Source of the DNA: PALSA-968 sp964387075
Lineage (GTDB): Bacteria; Bacteroidota; Bacteroidia; B-17B0; Aurantibacillaceae
DNA: 64,000 bases
Direction: 5' to 3'
Assembly (NCBI GenBank): GCA_964387075.1
Contig: CAYLVB010000009.1
Coordinates: 62,001-126,000, forward strand
In this document: in pieces, positions 43,917 through 51,743 of the stretch
Layout of the letters: each line of letters opens with the position of its first letter
Numbering within the stretch: the stretch's first letter is position 1
Position numbers and translations under genes: made by a program
The notes under the pieces: generated by a model
Seen by the model: the letters and a program-made list of their open reading frames with translations, nothing else
Databases searched by the model: none
What the model was told of the DNA's origin: nothing

Positions 43917-44339
43917 TCAATTAGCCTCGAAATGGGGCGTTTTAAGCTTTAGAACAGCCTTTTCCTGCAGCCAGGCCACGGCCTCCTCACGCGCGCCGAA
44001 AACGCGGGTTTCGGCGGCCAGATCCGTGTTCTTTACATAATGGTTAGCCTCTAAAGAAGATGGCAGGCTTTGCGAGATAATGGCCCTCGCCATCATGGCC
44101 GAGTTACTGAAACTGCGGGGCCCCGAGAACTTGCGGGCTATATCAGAAATAAGGATATTTCTGTTATTGAAATTATAGAGCAGGGAGTGCGCCTTGCCCT
44201 CAGAAAAGGTCATGATAATGCCCAATATCTCAATGCTAATGGCATGGTCAACTTCCACGTCCTTTTCGAAGATGAATTCGATGATATGCTCATCTACCTT
44301 TTGGGCTCTGCCCGCTGAGAATGTGATCTGTTTGGTCAT
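43917..44339 (-). CDS. STAS-like (SpoIIAA-type) protein, paralogue of the signalling-operon protein
   Basis: 140 residues from the ATG at 44339; the -7 box at 44357-44350 lies between this ATG and an earlier in-frame one, so the shorter start is right. No signal peptide. The alternating beta/alpha pattern, a conserved middle with SFSNSAMMARAIISQSLPSSL, and an end with VFGAREEAVAWLQE match a STAS/SpoIIAA-like fold. The same pattern (MGIIATSPLSRMIAN ... FSNAEEAKAWI) appears in the protein at 51744-52148, first gene of the five-gene signalling operon. It is probably a small cytoplasmic regulatory protein. The serine of classical anti-sigma antagonists is not clearly identifiable. Confidence 0.65.
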   Translation of the reverse strand: MTKQITFSAGRAQKVDEHIIEFIFEKDVEVDHAISIEILGIIMTFSEGKAHSLLYNFNNRNILISDIARKFSGPRSFSNSAMMARAIISQSLPSSLEANHYVKNTDLAAETRVFGAREEAVAWLQEKAVLKLKTPHFEAN

Positions 44340-44349
44340 TTCAGGCAAC

Positions 44350-44357
44350 CAAAAATA
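44350..44357 (-). promoter_or_regulatory. Exact -7 element of the STAS-like gene
   Basis: Minus-strand TATTTTTG (44357-44350), ten bases before the ATG at 44339, with a TTTG 21 bases further upstream (44382-44379). It fixes the start codon of the gene. Confidence 0.6.
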
Positions 44358-44406
44358 AGGCATTTAGGTGTACAAAAGCAAATAATTCTCTTGGATTATT
44401 GCTCTG

Positions 44407-44943
44407 TTAAAGAGCTTTGAAACTTGCCATGATCTTCTCGATCACGGCCTTGTACTGGCTCATTACGGTGGGTTTTGCCCAAAAATGCACGGTATAATGC
44501 ACTTTCTCCTTATGAGTCTCGTAGGTCCAGGCAATGAAGTCCTTAAATCGGTGCTCGCCGGGATAATTGATCTTGCCCGTATAGTGTTTCCAGTGAAGAT
44601 TCGGGGTTTTCAGGGAGTCGCCATTCTCGCCATGTGTAATTTTATATTGCCATACACTGGAGCGCTGGGGGTCGCTTACGCCCTTTTTATCACTGGGATA
44701 AACCACCATGTACACATAATCAAAATCGTCGCCAATCGGGATCTTAAGCGTATTAAAGGACATGGCGCAATGGCAAATGCTGCTTCCGCCGGGTTTGTCC
44801 CAGGCGCCTTTAAAATACTGCTGCACGGTCCAATCCTTGGGCAAAGAATACTCGGCCTTGAGGTCGGGTTGCGATACCTTTTGCTGCCCGAAAAAGTGTA
44901 AAGAGACCAACAAAAATATAAGCAGGTATAAGCGTTTAGCCAT
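44407..44943 (-). CDS. Hypothetical secreted protein
   Basis: 178 residues with a signal peptide (cut after HFFGQ, about residue 20). The mature part is a compact alpha/beta sequence, with a CHC motif near residue 58 (GGSSICHCAMSF) and aromatic-rich strands (DDFDYVYMVVYPSDK, KVHYTVHFWAK). It is likely periplasmic or surface-exposed. I do not recognise a family. TACTTTTA on the minus strand (44955-44948), one mismatch from TAnnTTTG, is four bases before the ATG, so the message may be leaderless. It is divergent from the omega-amidase gene. Confidence 0.65.
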   Translation of the reverse strand: MAKRLYLLIFLLVSLHFFGQQKVSQPDLKAEYSLPKDWTVQQYFKGAWDKPGGSSICHCAMSFNTLKIPIGDDFDYVYMVVYPSDKKGVSDPQRSSVWQYKITHGENGDSLKTPNLHWKHYTGKINYPGEHRFKDFIAWTYETHKEKVHYTVHFWAKPTVMSQYKAVIEKIMASFKAL

Positions 44944-44993
44944 AGGGTAAAAGTATTAAAAATATTCTATGCAAATAGTATGCCCTAAAAAAG

Positions 44994-45001
44994 TATATTT
45001 G
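44994..45001 (+). promoter_or_regulatory. Exact -7 element of the omega-amidase gene
   Basis: TATATTTG, eight bases before the ATG at 45010, so the leader is at most two or three bases long. Confidence 0.6.
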
Positions 45002-45009
45002 AATGGTTT

Positions 45010-45807
45010 ATGAAACAAGCATTGAAGATCACGCTGGTACAGTCTCCCCTGGCCTGGGAGAACCCTACCGCCAACCTGCAGTATTTCGACGGAGTTCTGA
45101 AGAAAGACAAGGTGGGCGATGTGGTGGTTCTTCCTGAAATGTTCACCACCGGCTTTACCATGAGACCCGAGAAGAACGCCGAAGCACACGAAGGCACGGG
45201 ACTGCAATGGATGAAGAAAAAAGCGAAAGAACTAGGTGCATTTGTGACAGGAAGCCTTTGCGTGCAGGATGAAGGAAAGCATTTCAACCGACTGTATTTT
45301 GTGGGCGCAGACGGAAATTACAAAAGCTATAACAAGCGCCATTTGTTCCGTATGGGCAATGAACAGAACCATTACGAAGCCGGGAAAGAAAAGACCGTTG
45401 TGGAAGTGAACGGATGGAAGATACTTCCACTTGTTTGTTACGATCTGCGTTTTCCGGTTTGGAGCAGGAACAGCTGGAAGGACGGAGGGTTAACAGCTGA
45501 TTACGATGTGCTGATCTATATAGCCAACTGGCCCGAAGCCCGCAGTTACGCCTGGAAACAATTGCTCATCGCGAGAGCGATAGAAAATCAGTGTTACGTT
45601 GTGGGCGTGAACAGAATCGGCGCCGACGGAAGCATCATTATGCACTCAGGCGACAGTATGGTCATAAATCCTTTGGGAGAGATCATCAGCACCACCCAAG
45701 CACACCAGGAGAATGTGGAGACCGTTACGCTCGACGCAGAATTTTTGCAGGGACTGAGAAAAAAATTCCCTGTTGGTTTAGATACAGATCCTTTTGAATT
45801 AAAATAA
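45010..45807 (+). CDS. Nitrilase-family omega-amidase (YafV/Nit2-like)
   Basis: 265 residues, complete nitrilase-superfamily fold with the catalytic triad in place: E43 (LPEMFTTGF), K109 (YNKRHLF) and C143 (LVCYDLRFPVW). Omega-amidases hydrolyse alpha-ketoglutaramate or alpha-ketosuccinamate, by-products of transamination and of methionine salvage, to the keto acid and ammonia. ANWPEARSYAWKQLL and VGVNRIGADG are typical of this branch. It is 7 bp upstream of rpiB and probably transcribed with it. The branch assignment (YafV) is by similarity of motifs; another C-N hydrolase activity remains possible. Confidence 0.85.
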   Translation: MKQALKITLVQSPLAWENPTANLQYFDGVLKKDKVGDVVVLPEMFTTGFTMRPEKNAEAHEGTGLQWMKKKAKELGAFVTGSLCVQDEGKHFNRLYFVGADGNYKSYNKRHLFRMGNEQNHYEAGKEKTVVEVNGWKILPLVCYDLRFPVWSRNSWKDGGLTADYDVLIYIANWPEARSYAWKQLLIARAIENQCYVVGVNRIGADGSIIMHSGDSMVINPLGEIISTTQAHQENVETVTLDAEFLQGLRKKFPVGLDTDPFELK

Positions 45808-45814
45808 TTTTACC

Positions 45815-46246
45815 ATGGACTTACATTTAGGAAGCGACCACGCCGGTTTTGAATTGAAGCAAAATTTGAAGAACTACCTCGCCGAGAAAGGACATCACGT
45901 GATCGATCACGGGTGCTATACCGACGAGCGAGCTGATTATCCCGATCACGCGCACAAAGTAGCCGAAGCTGTGTTGCACGACGCGAATTCACTGGGAATT
46001 ATCATGTGTGGCAGCGGTAACGGAATTAACATTTCAGCCAATAAACACAAGGGAATTCGCTCTGCTTTGAGCTGGTCGCCCGAAATTGCCTCTTTGGCAA
46101 GGCAGCACAATGATGCTAACATATTGGCCCTGCCGGCACGATTCATCGACCAGAAGACGGCCTTCGCCTGTGTAGACGCGTTCTTATCGGCAAAATTCGA
46201 AGGTGGGCGCCATGCCGACCGCGTGAAAAAGATCGATATCTGTTAA
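45815..46246 (+). CDS. rpiB: Ribose 5-phosphate isomerase B
   Basis: 143 residues, the standard RpiB/LacAB length. The start SDHAGFELK, the anion-hole loop MCGSGNGINISANKHKGIR with catalytic C65, and the ARQHNDANILALPARF segment with its active-site histidine are all present. RpiB interconverts ribose 5-phosphate and ribulose 5-phosphate in the pentose phosphate pathway. It follows the omega-amidase gene by 7 bp, with a clear in-frame ATG. No unusual features. Confidence 0.93.
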   Translation: MDLHLGSDHAGFELKQNLKNYLAEKGHHVIDHGCYTDERADYPDHAHKVAEAVLHDANSLGIIMCGSGNGINISANKHKGIRSALSWSPEIASLARQHNDANILALPARFIDQKTAFACVDAFLSAKFEGGRHADRVKKIDIC

Positions 46247-46317
46247 AAAACATTGCATAACTTCATACTAGTCTGCACGTAATACCGTTATATTCGTGCA
46301 TCTAAAATTTACTCAAA

Positions 46318-47109
46318 ATGCTGACTATGACATTGCAAAACATACTCACGGAAGTTGAAGACAAGGTAATGATCATTACCATCAACCGTCCTGAGAAATT
46401 GAACGCGTTGAACGCGAAGACCATCGAGGAATTGCACGAGACCTTACTGGAGGCAGAGAACCATAACGAGATCCGCACCATTATCATCACCGGTTCGGGC
46501 AATAAATCTTTTGTGGCGGGAGCCGATATCGCTGAGTTCGCCAACTTCAGCATTGAACAGGGGAAACAGCTGGCCGCTACCGGCCACTTTAAAATTTTCA
46601 ATTTCATCGAGAACTACTCTAAACCCGTAATAGCCGCGGTGAACGGTTTCGCTTTGGGCGGAGGATTGGAATTGGCCATGGCCTGCCACATCCGCATTGC
46701 CAGCGACAACGCCAAAATGGGATTGCCCGAAACTTCTTTGGGAGTAATTCCAGGTTACGGTGGAACACAGCGTTTGGCGCAACTGGTTGGAAAAGGAAAA
46801 GCATTTGAGATGATCGTAACAGCGGATATGCTGAACGCGCAGGACGCTTACAAATGGGGATTGGTGAATTACGTGGTTAGCCAGGAAGAATTGCTTGCAA
46901 AATGCAAAGAAGTTGCTTCTAAGGTGGCTATGCGTTCACCTGTTGCTGTAAAGACAGCGATCAAAGTAATTAATGCCGGCTACAACGCGCACGTGAATGG
47001 CTTCGATATTGAGATCGAAGAGTTCGGCAAGATGTTTGGAACGAAAGATTTCAAAGAAGGCGTAAAAGCTTTCTTAGAGAAAAGAAAACCAAGCTTTAAT
47101 GGGAATTAG
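46318..47109 (+). CDS. Enoyl-CoA hydratase/crotonase family protein
   Basis: 263 residues. CoA-site and oxyanion-hole motifs are intact: SGNKSFVAGADIAEF (about 62-76) and NGFALGGGLELAMACHIRIAS (about 105-125). The two catalytic glutamates of true hydratases can be seen in GGGLELA and LPETSLGVIPGYGGTQRL. It probably hydrates short- or medium-chain enoyl-CoA in beta-oxidation or butyryl-type metabolism. A second ATG three codons downstream (46327) is equally plausible as the start. TATATTCG at 46289-46296 is a one-mismatch -7 element. The C-terminus overlaps the DUF4296 gene by 11 bp. Confidence 0.9.
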   Translation: MLTMTLQNILTEVEDKVMIITINRPEKLNALNAKTIEELHETLLEAENHNEIRTIIITGSGNKSFVAGADIAEFANFSIEQGKQLAATGHFKIFNFIENYSKPVIAAVNGFALGGGLELAMACHIRIASDNAKMGLPETSLGVIPGYGGTQRLAQLVGKGKAFEMIVTADMLNAQDAYKWGLVNYVVSQEELLAKCKEVASKVAMRSPVAVKTAIKVINAGYNAHVNGFDIEIEEFGKMFGTKDFKEGVKAFLEKRKPSFNGN

Positions 47110-47494
47110 AAAGAAGTTAAAAGAAAAAAGTCGGAAGTCAGAAGCCATCTTGCTTCTGGCTTTTTTTATTTCAATCTGTTTCATGGGTTGCACGCCTAAG
47201 AATGAGAATCCTCCTCCTGCCGATCTGATACCGGAAAATGAAATGGTTTCTGTCATTACGGACCTAACTTTATCTGAAGCCGCCCTTGCCGGAGAACCTT
47301 TGGCAGGGTTCAATGATACATTGAAAAAACTGAATGTATTGAAGGAACACAAACTCGACAACGAAAAGTTCCTGAAAAGCTTTAGATACTACACCGAAAA
47401 TCCTGGTGACCTGAAACGCATTTACGATAGTGTGCTCGTTACATTAACAAAGCGACGCGCCGATACAGATACTTTGTTCTCTAAAAATAATTAA
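47099..47494 (+). CDS. DUF4296 lipoprotein
   Basis: 131 residues. A basic N-terminus, a hydrophobic segment and lipobox FMGC (Cys31) mark a lipoprotein. The mature part begins with a Pro-rich linker and contains the DUF4296 core IPENEMVSVITDLTLSEAAL and a helical end with FLKSFRYYTENPGDLKRIYDSVLVTLTKR. The family is confined to Bacteroidota, and I know of no defined role. It overlaps the enoyl-CoA hydratase gene by 11 bp and may be translated by reinitiation. In other Bacteroidota DUF4296 genes often lie near dihydroorotase, which is not the case here. Confidence 0.85.
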   Translation: MGIRKKLKEKSRKSEAILLLAFFISICFMGCTPKNENPPPADLIPENEMVSVITDLTLSEAALAGEPLAGFNDTLKKLNVLKEHKLDNEKFLKSFRYYTENPGDLKRIYDSVLVTLTKRRADTDTLFSKNN

Positions 47495-47551
47495 AAGACC
47501 GGCTGGCCTGAATTTCCCGCAAAGCTGTTCGTAACCTAAAAAATATTCACA

Positions 47552-48292
47552 ATGAAAGACCTCAGGCTTGCTGTTTTGATCGACGCGGATAATGTTCCCT
47601 ACTCTCACATCAAAGAAATGCTGGAGGAGATCGCCAAGAACGGAACCCCAACCATTAAAAGGATCTACGCGGATTGGACCAAGCCTACCCTGGTAGGATG
47701 GAAAAATGTGCTCCTGCAAAATGCCATTACACCGATACAGCAATACAGTTATACAGTTGGTAAGAACTCGAGCGACAGCGCGCTGATCATTGACGCAATG
47801 GATATCCTGTACTCCGGAAAAGTAGAGGGTTTTTGCATCGTTTCGAGCGATAGCGATTTTACGCGACTTGCCACGCGTCTGCGGGAGGCCGGCATGAAGG
47901 TGATGGGTATCGGGGAGAAAAAAACGCCCCGGCCTTTTATCACCGCCTGCGATAAATTCATTTACATTGAGATCTTAAAAGCCGCCGCCACTACCGTAAA
48001 AGAACCTGCCCGGCACGCTAAGGTAAAAGCGCAGAGCAACGCGATCAATAAAGTTGACGAAGCCCTGATAAATTTACTGACAGAAAGCGTTACCGACCTG
48101 GCCGACGAAAGCGGATGGACCTTTTTAGGGGAATTAGGAAATTTTATCCTGAAAAGAAAAACCGATTTTGACCCCAGGAACTATGGTTTCGAAAAATTAC
48201 TTCCGCTTATTAAAAGCACCAATAGATTTGAGGTCGACGTGAGGGATACGGGCAACCGGAACACCAAGCATATCTATATAAAGCTCAAATAA
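47552..48292 (+). CDS. NYN-domain (LabA-like) protein with C-terminal LOTUS/OST-HTH-type domain
   Basis: 246 residues. The N-terminal NYN domain (about 5-150) has the PIN-like acidic residues in LIDADNVPYSH (D11, D13) and SSDSDFTRLATRLREAG, which would bind a divalent metal for RNA cleavage. After a linker, residues about 170-246 form a small winged-helix-like domain (SGWTFLGELGNFILKRKTDFDPRNYGFEKLLPLI) typical of LOTUS/OST-HTH, a known RNA-binding fold. Similar proteins in eukaryotes act in RNA silencing; bacterial ones are almost unstudied. It stands alone and is convergent with the signalling operon. Confidence 0.88.
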   Translation: MKDLRLAVLIDADNVPYSHIKEMLEEIAKNGTPTIKRIYADWTKPTLVGWKNVLLQNAITPIQQYSYTVGKNSSDSALIIDAMDILYSGKVEGFCIVSSDSDFTRLATRLREAGMKVMGIGEKKTPRPFITACDKFIYIEILKAAATTVKEPARHAKVKAQSNAINKVDEALINLLTESVTDLADESGWTFLGELGNFILKRKTDFDPRNYGFEKLLPLIKSTNRFEVDVRDTGNRNTKHIYIKLK

Positions 48293-48315
48293 GGAACAAA
48301 TCACTTTGCACATCT

Positions 48316-49719
48316 TTAGGCCAGTGGTGCTCTAAGCTGCACCGTAGTGCCGTCGTTCTTCCCGCTGGTGATCTGTAGATCGCCGCCAATGATACGCGCT
48401 CTTTCACGCATCCCCAGCAATCCCATCGAAAAAGGATTCTCAAGCTTCTCCCCCGTTATCCCTTTGCCATTATCATTTACTGTCAGGATCAGGTCGTTTT
48501 CGTGCTGGGACATCTTCACGCTTACCCTTTCCGCGCCGGCGTGTTTCGAGATATTGGTAAGTGATTCCTGGCAGATCCTGAAAAAACAAATAGAAACGGT
48601 GCTCCCTATCTTTTGTTCGCTTACCTGCAGGTCGTGGTTACATTTGATCCCGGTCTTACGCTGAAACTCGTTCACCATCCATTCGATGGAAGGGATCAAT
48701 CCCAATGTATCAAGAATGCCCGGCCTGAGTTCGGTCGCTATTTTACGTACGGATTGGATCGTGCTATCCACATCCTTAATGATTAAATCTATTTGTTCTT
48801 TGTTGTTACCGGTAGTACCATTTTTCAGCGAACCCAGAGTCATTTTTATACCGGCCAGCTGCTGGCCCAGCTCATCGTGTATCTCGCGGGCTATTCGGGC
48901 GCTTTCGGCCTCCATGGTCTGGTTCAGGTGCTGCGCGAAATTCCGGATCTGTATCTCTGAATTTACCAGCTTCTCATGCGCTATTTTTCTGTCGGTGATG
49001 TTTGTTACCATTCCCAGCATTCCCATGAAATCCCCGTTGCGATCGGTGAGTAAGGAGGTAGAGATCTCTATCCATATGCGTTTGTTGCTATAGGTAGTGC
49101 ATTCAAACTCCGCTTGCCCTACGGTGCATCCCGGTGTGATCAGGGTTGACACTTTTACTCCTTCGCCCAGGAAGAGTGCGATCTTTTTGCCCATGAGCTG
49201 CTCGAAAGAACATTCCAGGATCTCGCACATCTTTGAATTAGCGAAAATGGTCTCGAAATCACGATTGAACATCCAGATACCTTCATGGGCGGTCTCTACG
49301 ATCTGGCGGTAGCGTTCTTCGCTGTTACGCAGTTTCACTAACGATTGCTTTTCTTTCAGCGCTCCGCGTATGGCGTTGGGAAGACGGGTGAGATTACTTT
49401 TCAGGATATAATCATTCACACCATTCTGTATACACTGTACGGCGAATTCCTCCGAAACTGTTCCGGTAACAAGAATGAAAGGGATGTCCGGATGCCTCCC
49501 TTTCACGATCTCAAGGGCGTTCATGGAATTGAACTGCGGGAGAGTGTGATCAGAAAGTACAATATCGGGGTCGAACTCCCCGAGTATCCGCTCAAAACTG
49601 CTTTTGTCAGTTGCCAATCGCATTTCGAAGAGAAGGCCTGACCTTTTGAGAAAACGGCTCACCAACTCGGCATCGTTGGCCGAATCCTCTAAATGCAGTA
49701 TTTTAAGTTTAGCGCTCAT
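48316..49719 (-). CDS. Receiver-PAS-histidine kinase (HisKA_3/NarX-DesK type)
   Basis: 467 residues. The N-terminal receiver (1-122) has acidic pocket E11/D12, phospho-acceptor D57 (IVLSDHTLPQ) and YILKSNL. A PAS domain follows (about 133-245; YRQIVETAHEGIWMFNRDFETIFANS). The kinase core is of the HisKA_3 type with REIHDELGQQLAGIKMTL, and the ATPase region has SKHAGAERV and DNGKGI. A receiver placed first suggests it takes phosphate from another kinase, probably the one encoded two genes upstream, so it can relay signals. It is the last gene of the five-gene operon, 3 bp after the single-domain regulator gene. Output is probably through another regulator not encoded here. Confidence 0.92.
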   Translation of the reverse strand: MSAKLKILHLEDSANDAELVSRFLKRSGLLFEMRLATDKSSFERILGEFDPDIVLSDHTLPQFNSMNALEIVKGRHPDIPFILVTGTVSEEFAVQCIQNGVNDYILKSNLTRLPNAIRGALKEKQSLVKLRNSEERYRQIVETAHEGIWMFNRDFETIFANSKMCEILECSFEQLMGKKIALFLGEGVKVSTLITPGCTVGQAEFECTTYSNKRIWIEISTSLLTDRNGDFMGMLGMVTNITDRKIAHEKLVNSEIQIRNFAQHLNQTMEAESARIAREIHDELGQQLAGIKMTLGSLKNGTTGNNKEQIDLIIKDVDSTIQSVRKIATELRPGILDTLGLIPSIEWMVNEFQRKTGIKCNHDLQVSEQKIGSTVSICFFRICQESLTNISKHAGAERVSVKMSQHENDLILTVNDNGKGITGEKLENPFSMGLLGMRERARIIGGDLQITSGKNDGTTVQLRAPLA

Positions 49720-49722
49720 GCA

Positions 49723-50166
49723 TCACTTGCCGGGCGATTGGTTGAGCAGCACCCAATACATGCCCAATTCGGCGATCGCCTTTGAAAAATTATCGAAGCC
49801 AACGGGTTTCACGATATAGCTGTTCACGCCCAATTCGTAACAGGTACGTACATCCGGGTCTTCCCGTGAAGAAGTAAGAACAACTACCGGTATGACCTTT
49901 GTATCTTCGGCGGATTTTAGTTTTCGTAACACCTCTATACCATCCACTTTCGGCATTTTTAGATCCAGCAGGATCACTTTTGGTTTGTTCCTGGTGTTGC
50001 GGCCGGAGTATTGGCCGGTGCCGAAAATAAAATCGAGCGCTTCCGCCCCATCTTTCAAATGGACCAGCGTGTTCACGATGTGGTTTTTCTTCAATGCGCG
50101 TATGGTCATTTCGGCGTCGCTCACATTGTCCTCTACCAAAAGGATCTCAACTTCTGAATTATTCAT
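49723..50166 (-). CDS. Single-domain response regulator (Rcp1/CheY-like)
   Basis: 147 residues, only a receiver: acidic pocket E12/D13, phospho-acceptor D68 (VILLDLKMPKVDG), TSS and SYIVKPVGF. The insertion around 45-62 (FGTGQYSGRNTRNKPK) is typical of Rcp1-type regulators that pair with phytochrome-like kinases. With no output domain it must act by protein contact or as a phosphate shuttle. Its start overlaps the upstream kinase by four bases and the receiver-PAS-kinase gene follows 3 bp later, so all three probably form one relay. Confidence 0.93.
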   Translation of the reverse strand: MNNSEVEILLVEDNVSDAEMTIRALKKNHIVNTLVHLKDGAEALDFIFGTGQYSGRNTRNKPKVILLDLKMPKVDGIEVLRKLKSAEDTKVIPVVVLTSSREDPDVRTCYELGVNSYIVKPVGFDNFSKAIAELGMYWVLLNQSPGK

Positions 50167-51545
50167 ATATTTCTATTGTGGTTTATTGGTAATGAAAAAT
50201 AAAAGGTGGCTCCATGGCCGGGCTTGCCCTCTGCCCAAACGGTTCCTCCATGCTTACTGATGATGCGTTTTACAATGGCCAGGCCCACACCTGTTCCGGC
50301 AAAATCCTGTTCGCTGTGCAGGCGCTGGAAGACACCGAATAATTTATGCGCGTACTGCATGTCAAAACCCACTCCATTGTCGCTTACACTAAATACGGTC
50401 TCATTTTCCTTTTTTTCGGCGCGGATTTCCACCAGGGGTTCTGTGGTCCTATCAGAATATTTGATGGCGTTCGAGATCAGGTTGGTCATTACATGACTGA
50501 GCAGACCATAATCGCCGGCGGCTTTTCCCAGCTTTCCTATCTTTATCTGTGCGCGGTGCTTCTGTGCTTTTTCCACATCCATCTTCGATCCTTCGGCCAG
50601 TTCGTTCATGTCGATCTCCATTTTCTGCAATTCCTTCTTTCCGAGTCTCGAAAAATCGAGCAGGTCGTCGATGAGCTTGCCCATTTTTTTGGCGTTATAC
50701 TGCACTACAGCCAATAAGCGTTTTCCTTCATCGTCAAAAAGATCCATGTATTCTTCTTCGATAATGCCGGTGTAGCCGTCAATAGCGCGTAAGGGGGCGC
50801 GGAGGTCATGCGAAACAGAATAGGAGAAAGCTTCGAGCTCTTTATTGATAACCGAGAGCCTTTGCTCGCTGTCCTCCAACTGGCGTATGTGCGATTGAAG
50901 TTCTTCGCTCAGTGTATTTAAGCCAACGGCTATGGCGTCAAGCTCATCCCCTTTTCCGCTGATGGGGATCTGTTGCGAAAAATCAAGGATGGTGTACTTA
51001 AGCAAAGTGGATAAGATGATGTTGATCCTGTCGTGGTTGTCTTTTATGAACTCCGATTTTTCTCTAAGCTCGGCCCGTGCCATTTGTATCTCTTCGATAC
51101 TATGCTTTTTAAAGAGCGCTATCTCGGTAACATCCTCTACGCTGTGGATGATGAACTCGACGGCGCCGGTGGCGCTAAGCACAGGTGAATTACGCGGGCT
51201 CCAGTGCCGTTCTTCGAAACCTCCGCCTTCTGCCGCAGGCCTTGGAATATCATACTTCTGGATAGACATGATGTGTATGGCTTTATTTTTAAGCACCAAT
51301 TGCAACGATCTTTCGAGGTTGCTGGTGCCGGTGGCCCCGATCTCTTCCGGGTTATCCGGAAAGACCTCAAAGAGGCCACGGCCGCAGATATTCTTTCTTT
51401 CTGTTTTGGTGGCCTTCAGGTAGGCATCGCTGGCAGCCAGTATGGTAAACCGCGGTGCATCGGGTCTCAGTACGAGGAAAAGTCCGGGCGCAGATTCAAA
51501 AAGCATCCTGAAATCCAGTTCCGTATTTGCACCGGCGTTCTCCAT
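50163..51545 (-). CDS. PAS-domain sensor histidine kinase, cytoplasmic
   Basis: 460 residues, no membrane segment. A PAS domain (about 10-145) is followed by a coiled coil, a 53-residue linker module (174-226; DFS...ISGKGDELDAIAVGLNTLSEEL), a HisKA domain with SHDLRAP (phospho-acceptor H246) and an HATPase domain (N-box MTNLISNAIKYSD, G-boxes DNGVGF and GTGVGLAI). The end resembles phytochrome-type kinases. The linker module is encoded a second time as a free 64-residue protein in the adjacent gene, just 3 bp upstream. The next gene, a receiver, overlaps by four bases and is the likely partner. Confidence 0.93.
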   Translation of the reverse strand: MENAGANTELDFRMLFESAPGLFLVLRPDAPRFTILAASDAYLKATKTERKNICGRGLFEVFPDNPEEIGATGTSNLERSLQLVLKNKAIHIMSIQKYDIPRPAAEGGGFEERHWSPRNSPVLSATGAVEFIIHSVEDVTEIALFKKHSIEEIQMARAELREKSEFIKDNHDRINIILSTLLKYTILDFSQQIPISGKGDELDAIAVGLNTLSEELQSHIRQLEDSEQRLSVINKELEAFSYSVSHDLRAPLRAIDGYTGIIEEEYMDLFDDEGKRLLAVVQYNAKKMGKLIDDLLDFSRLGKKELQKMEIDMNELAEGSKMDVEKAQKHRAQIKIGKLGKAAGDYGLLSHVMTNLISNAIKYSDRTTEPLVEIRAEKKENETVFSVSDNGVGFDMQYAHKLFGVFQRLHSEQDFAGTGVGLAIVKRIISKHGGTVWAEGKPGHGATFYFSLPINHNRNI

Positions 51546-51548
51546 GTA

Positions 51549-51743
51549 TTAATTATCTTCTCTTTTTAAATTGCGCGCGCGAAGTTCCTCTGCCAGGGTG
51601 TTCATGCCAACAATGATCGCGTCTATATCATCTCCTTTCTCAGACAATGCAATTGACCCGCTAAAATCCATTTGCGCAAAACGCAACAGCAGTTCCTGTA
51701 TTTGTAAGATCCTTGGATCGGTTGCCGTACTATCTATTGCCAT
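51549..51743 (-). CDS. 64-residue free-standing copy of the kinase linker module
   Basis: 64 residues, cytoplasmic, predicted two-helix. From residue 11 it aligns without gaps to residues 174-226 of the kinase encoded next: shared features include LL, DFS, I..S.KGD, DAI.VG.NTL.EEL and a final ED. The ATG is directly next to the stop of the STAS-like gene and the stop is 3 bp before the kinase start, so it is translationally coupled in between. A plausible role is to compete with or pair with the kinase linker and so tune signalling; this is inference. The unbroken frame and tight placement argue that it is a real gene. Confidence 0.8.
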   Translation of the reverse strand: MAIDSTATDPRILQIQELLLRFAQMDFSGSIALSEKGDDIDAIIVGMNTLAEELRARNLKREDN

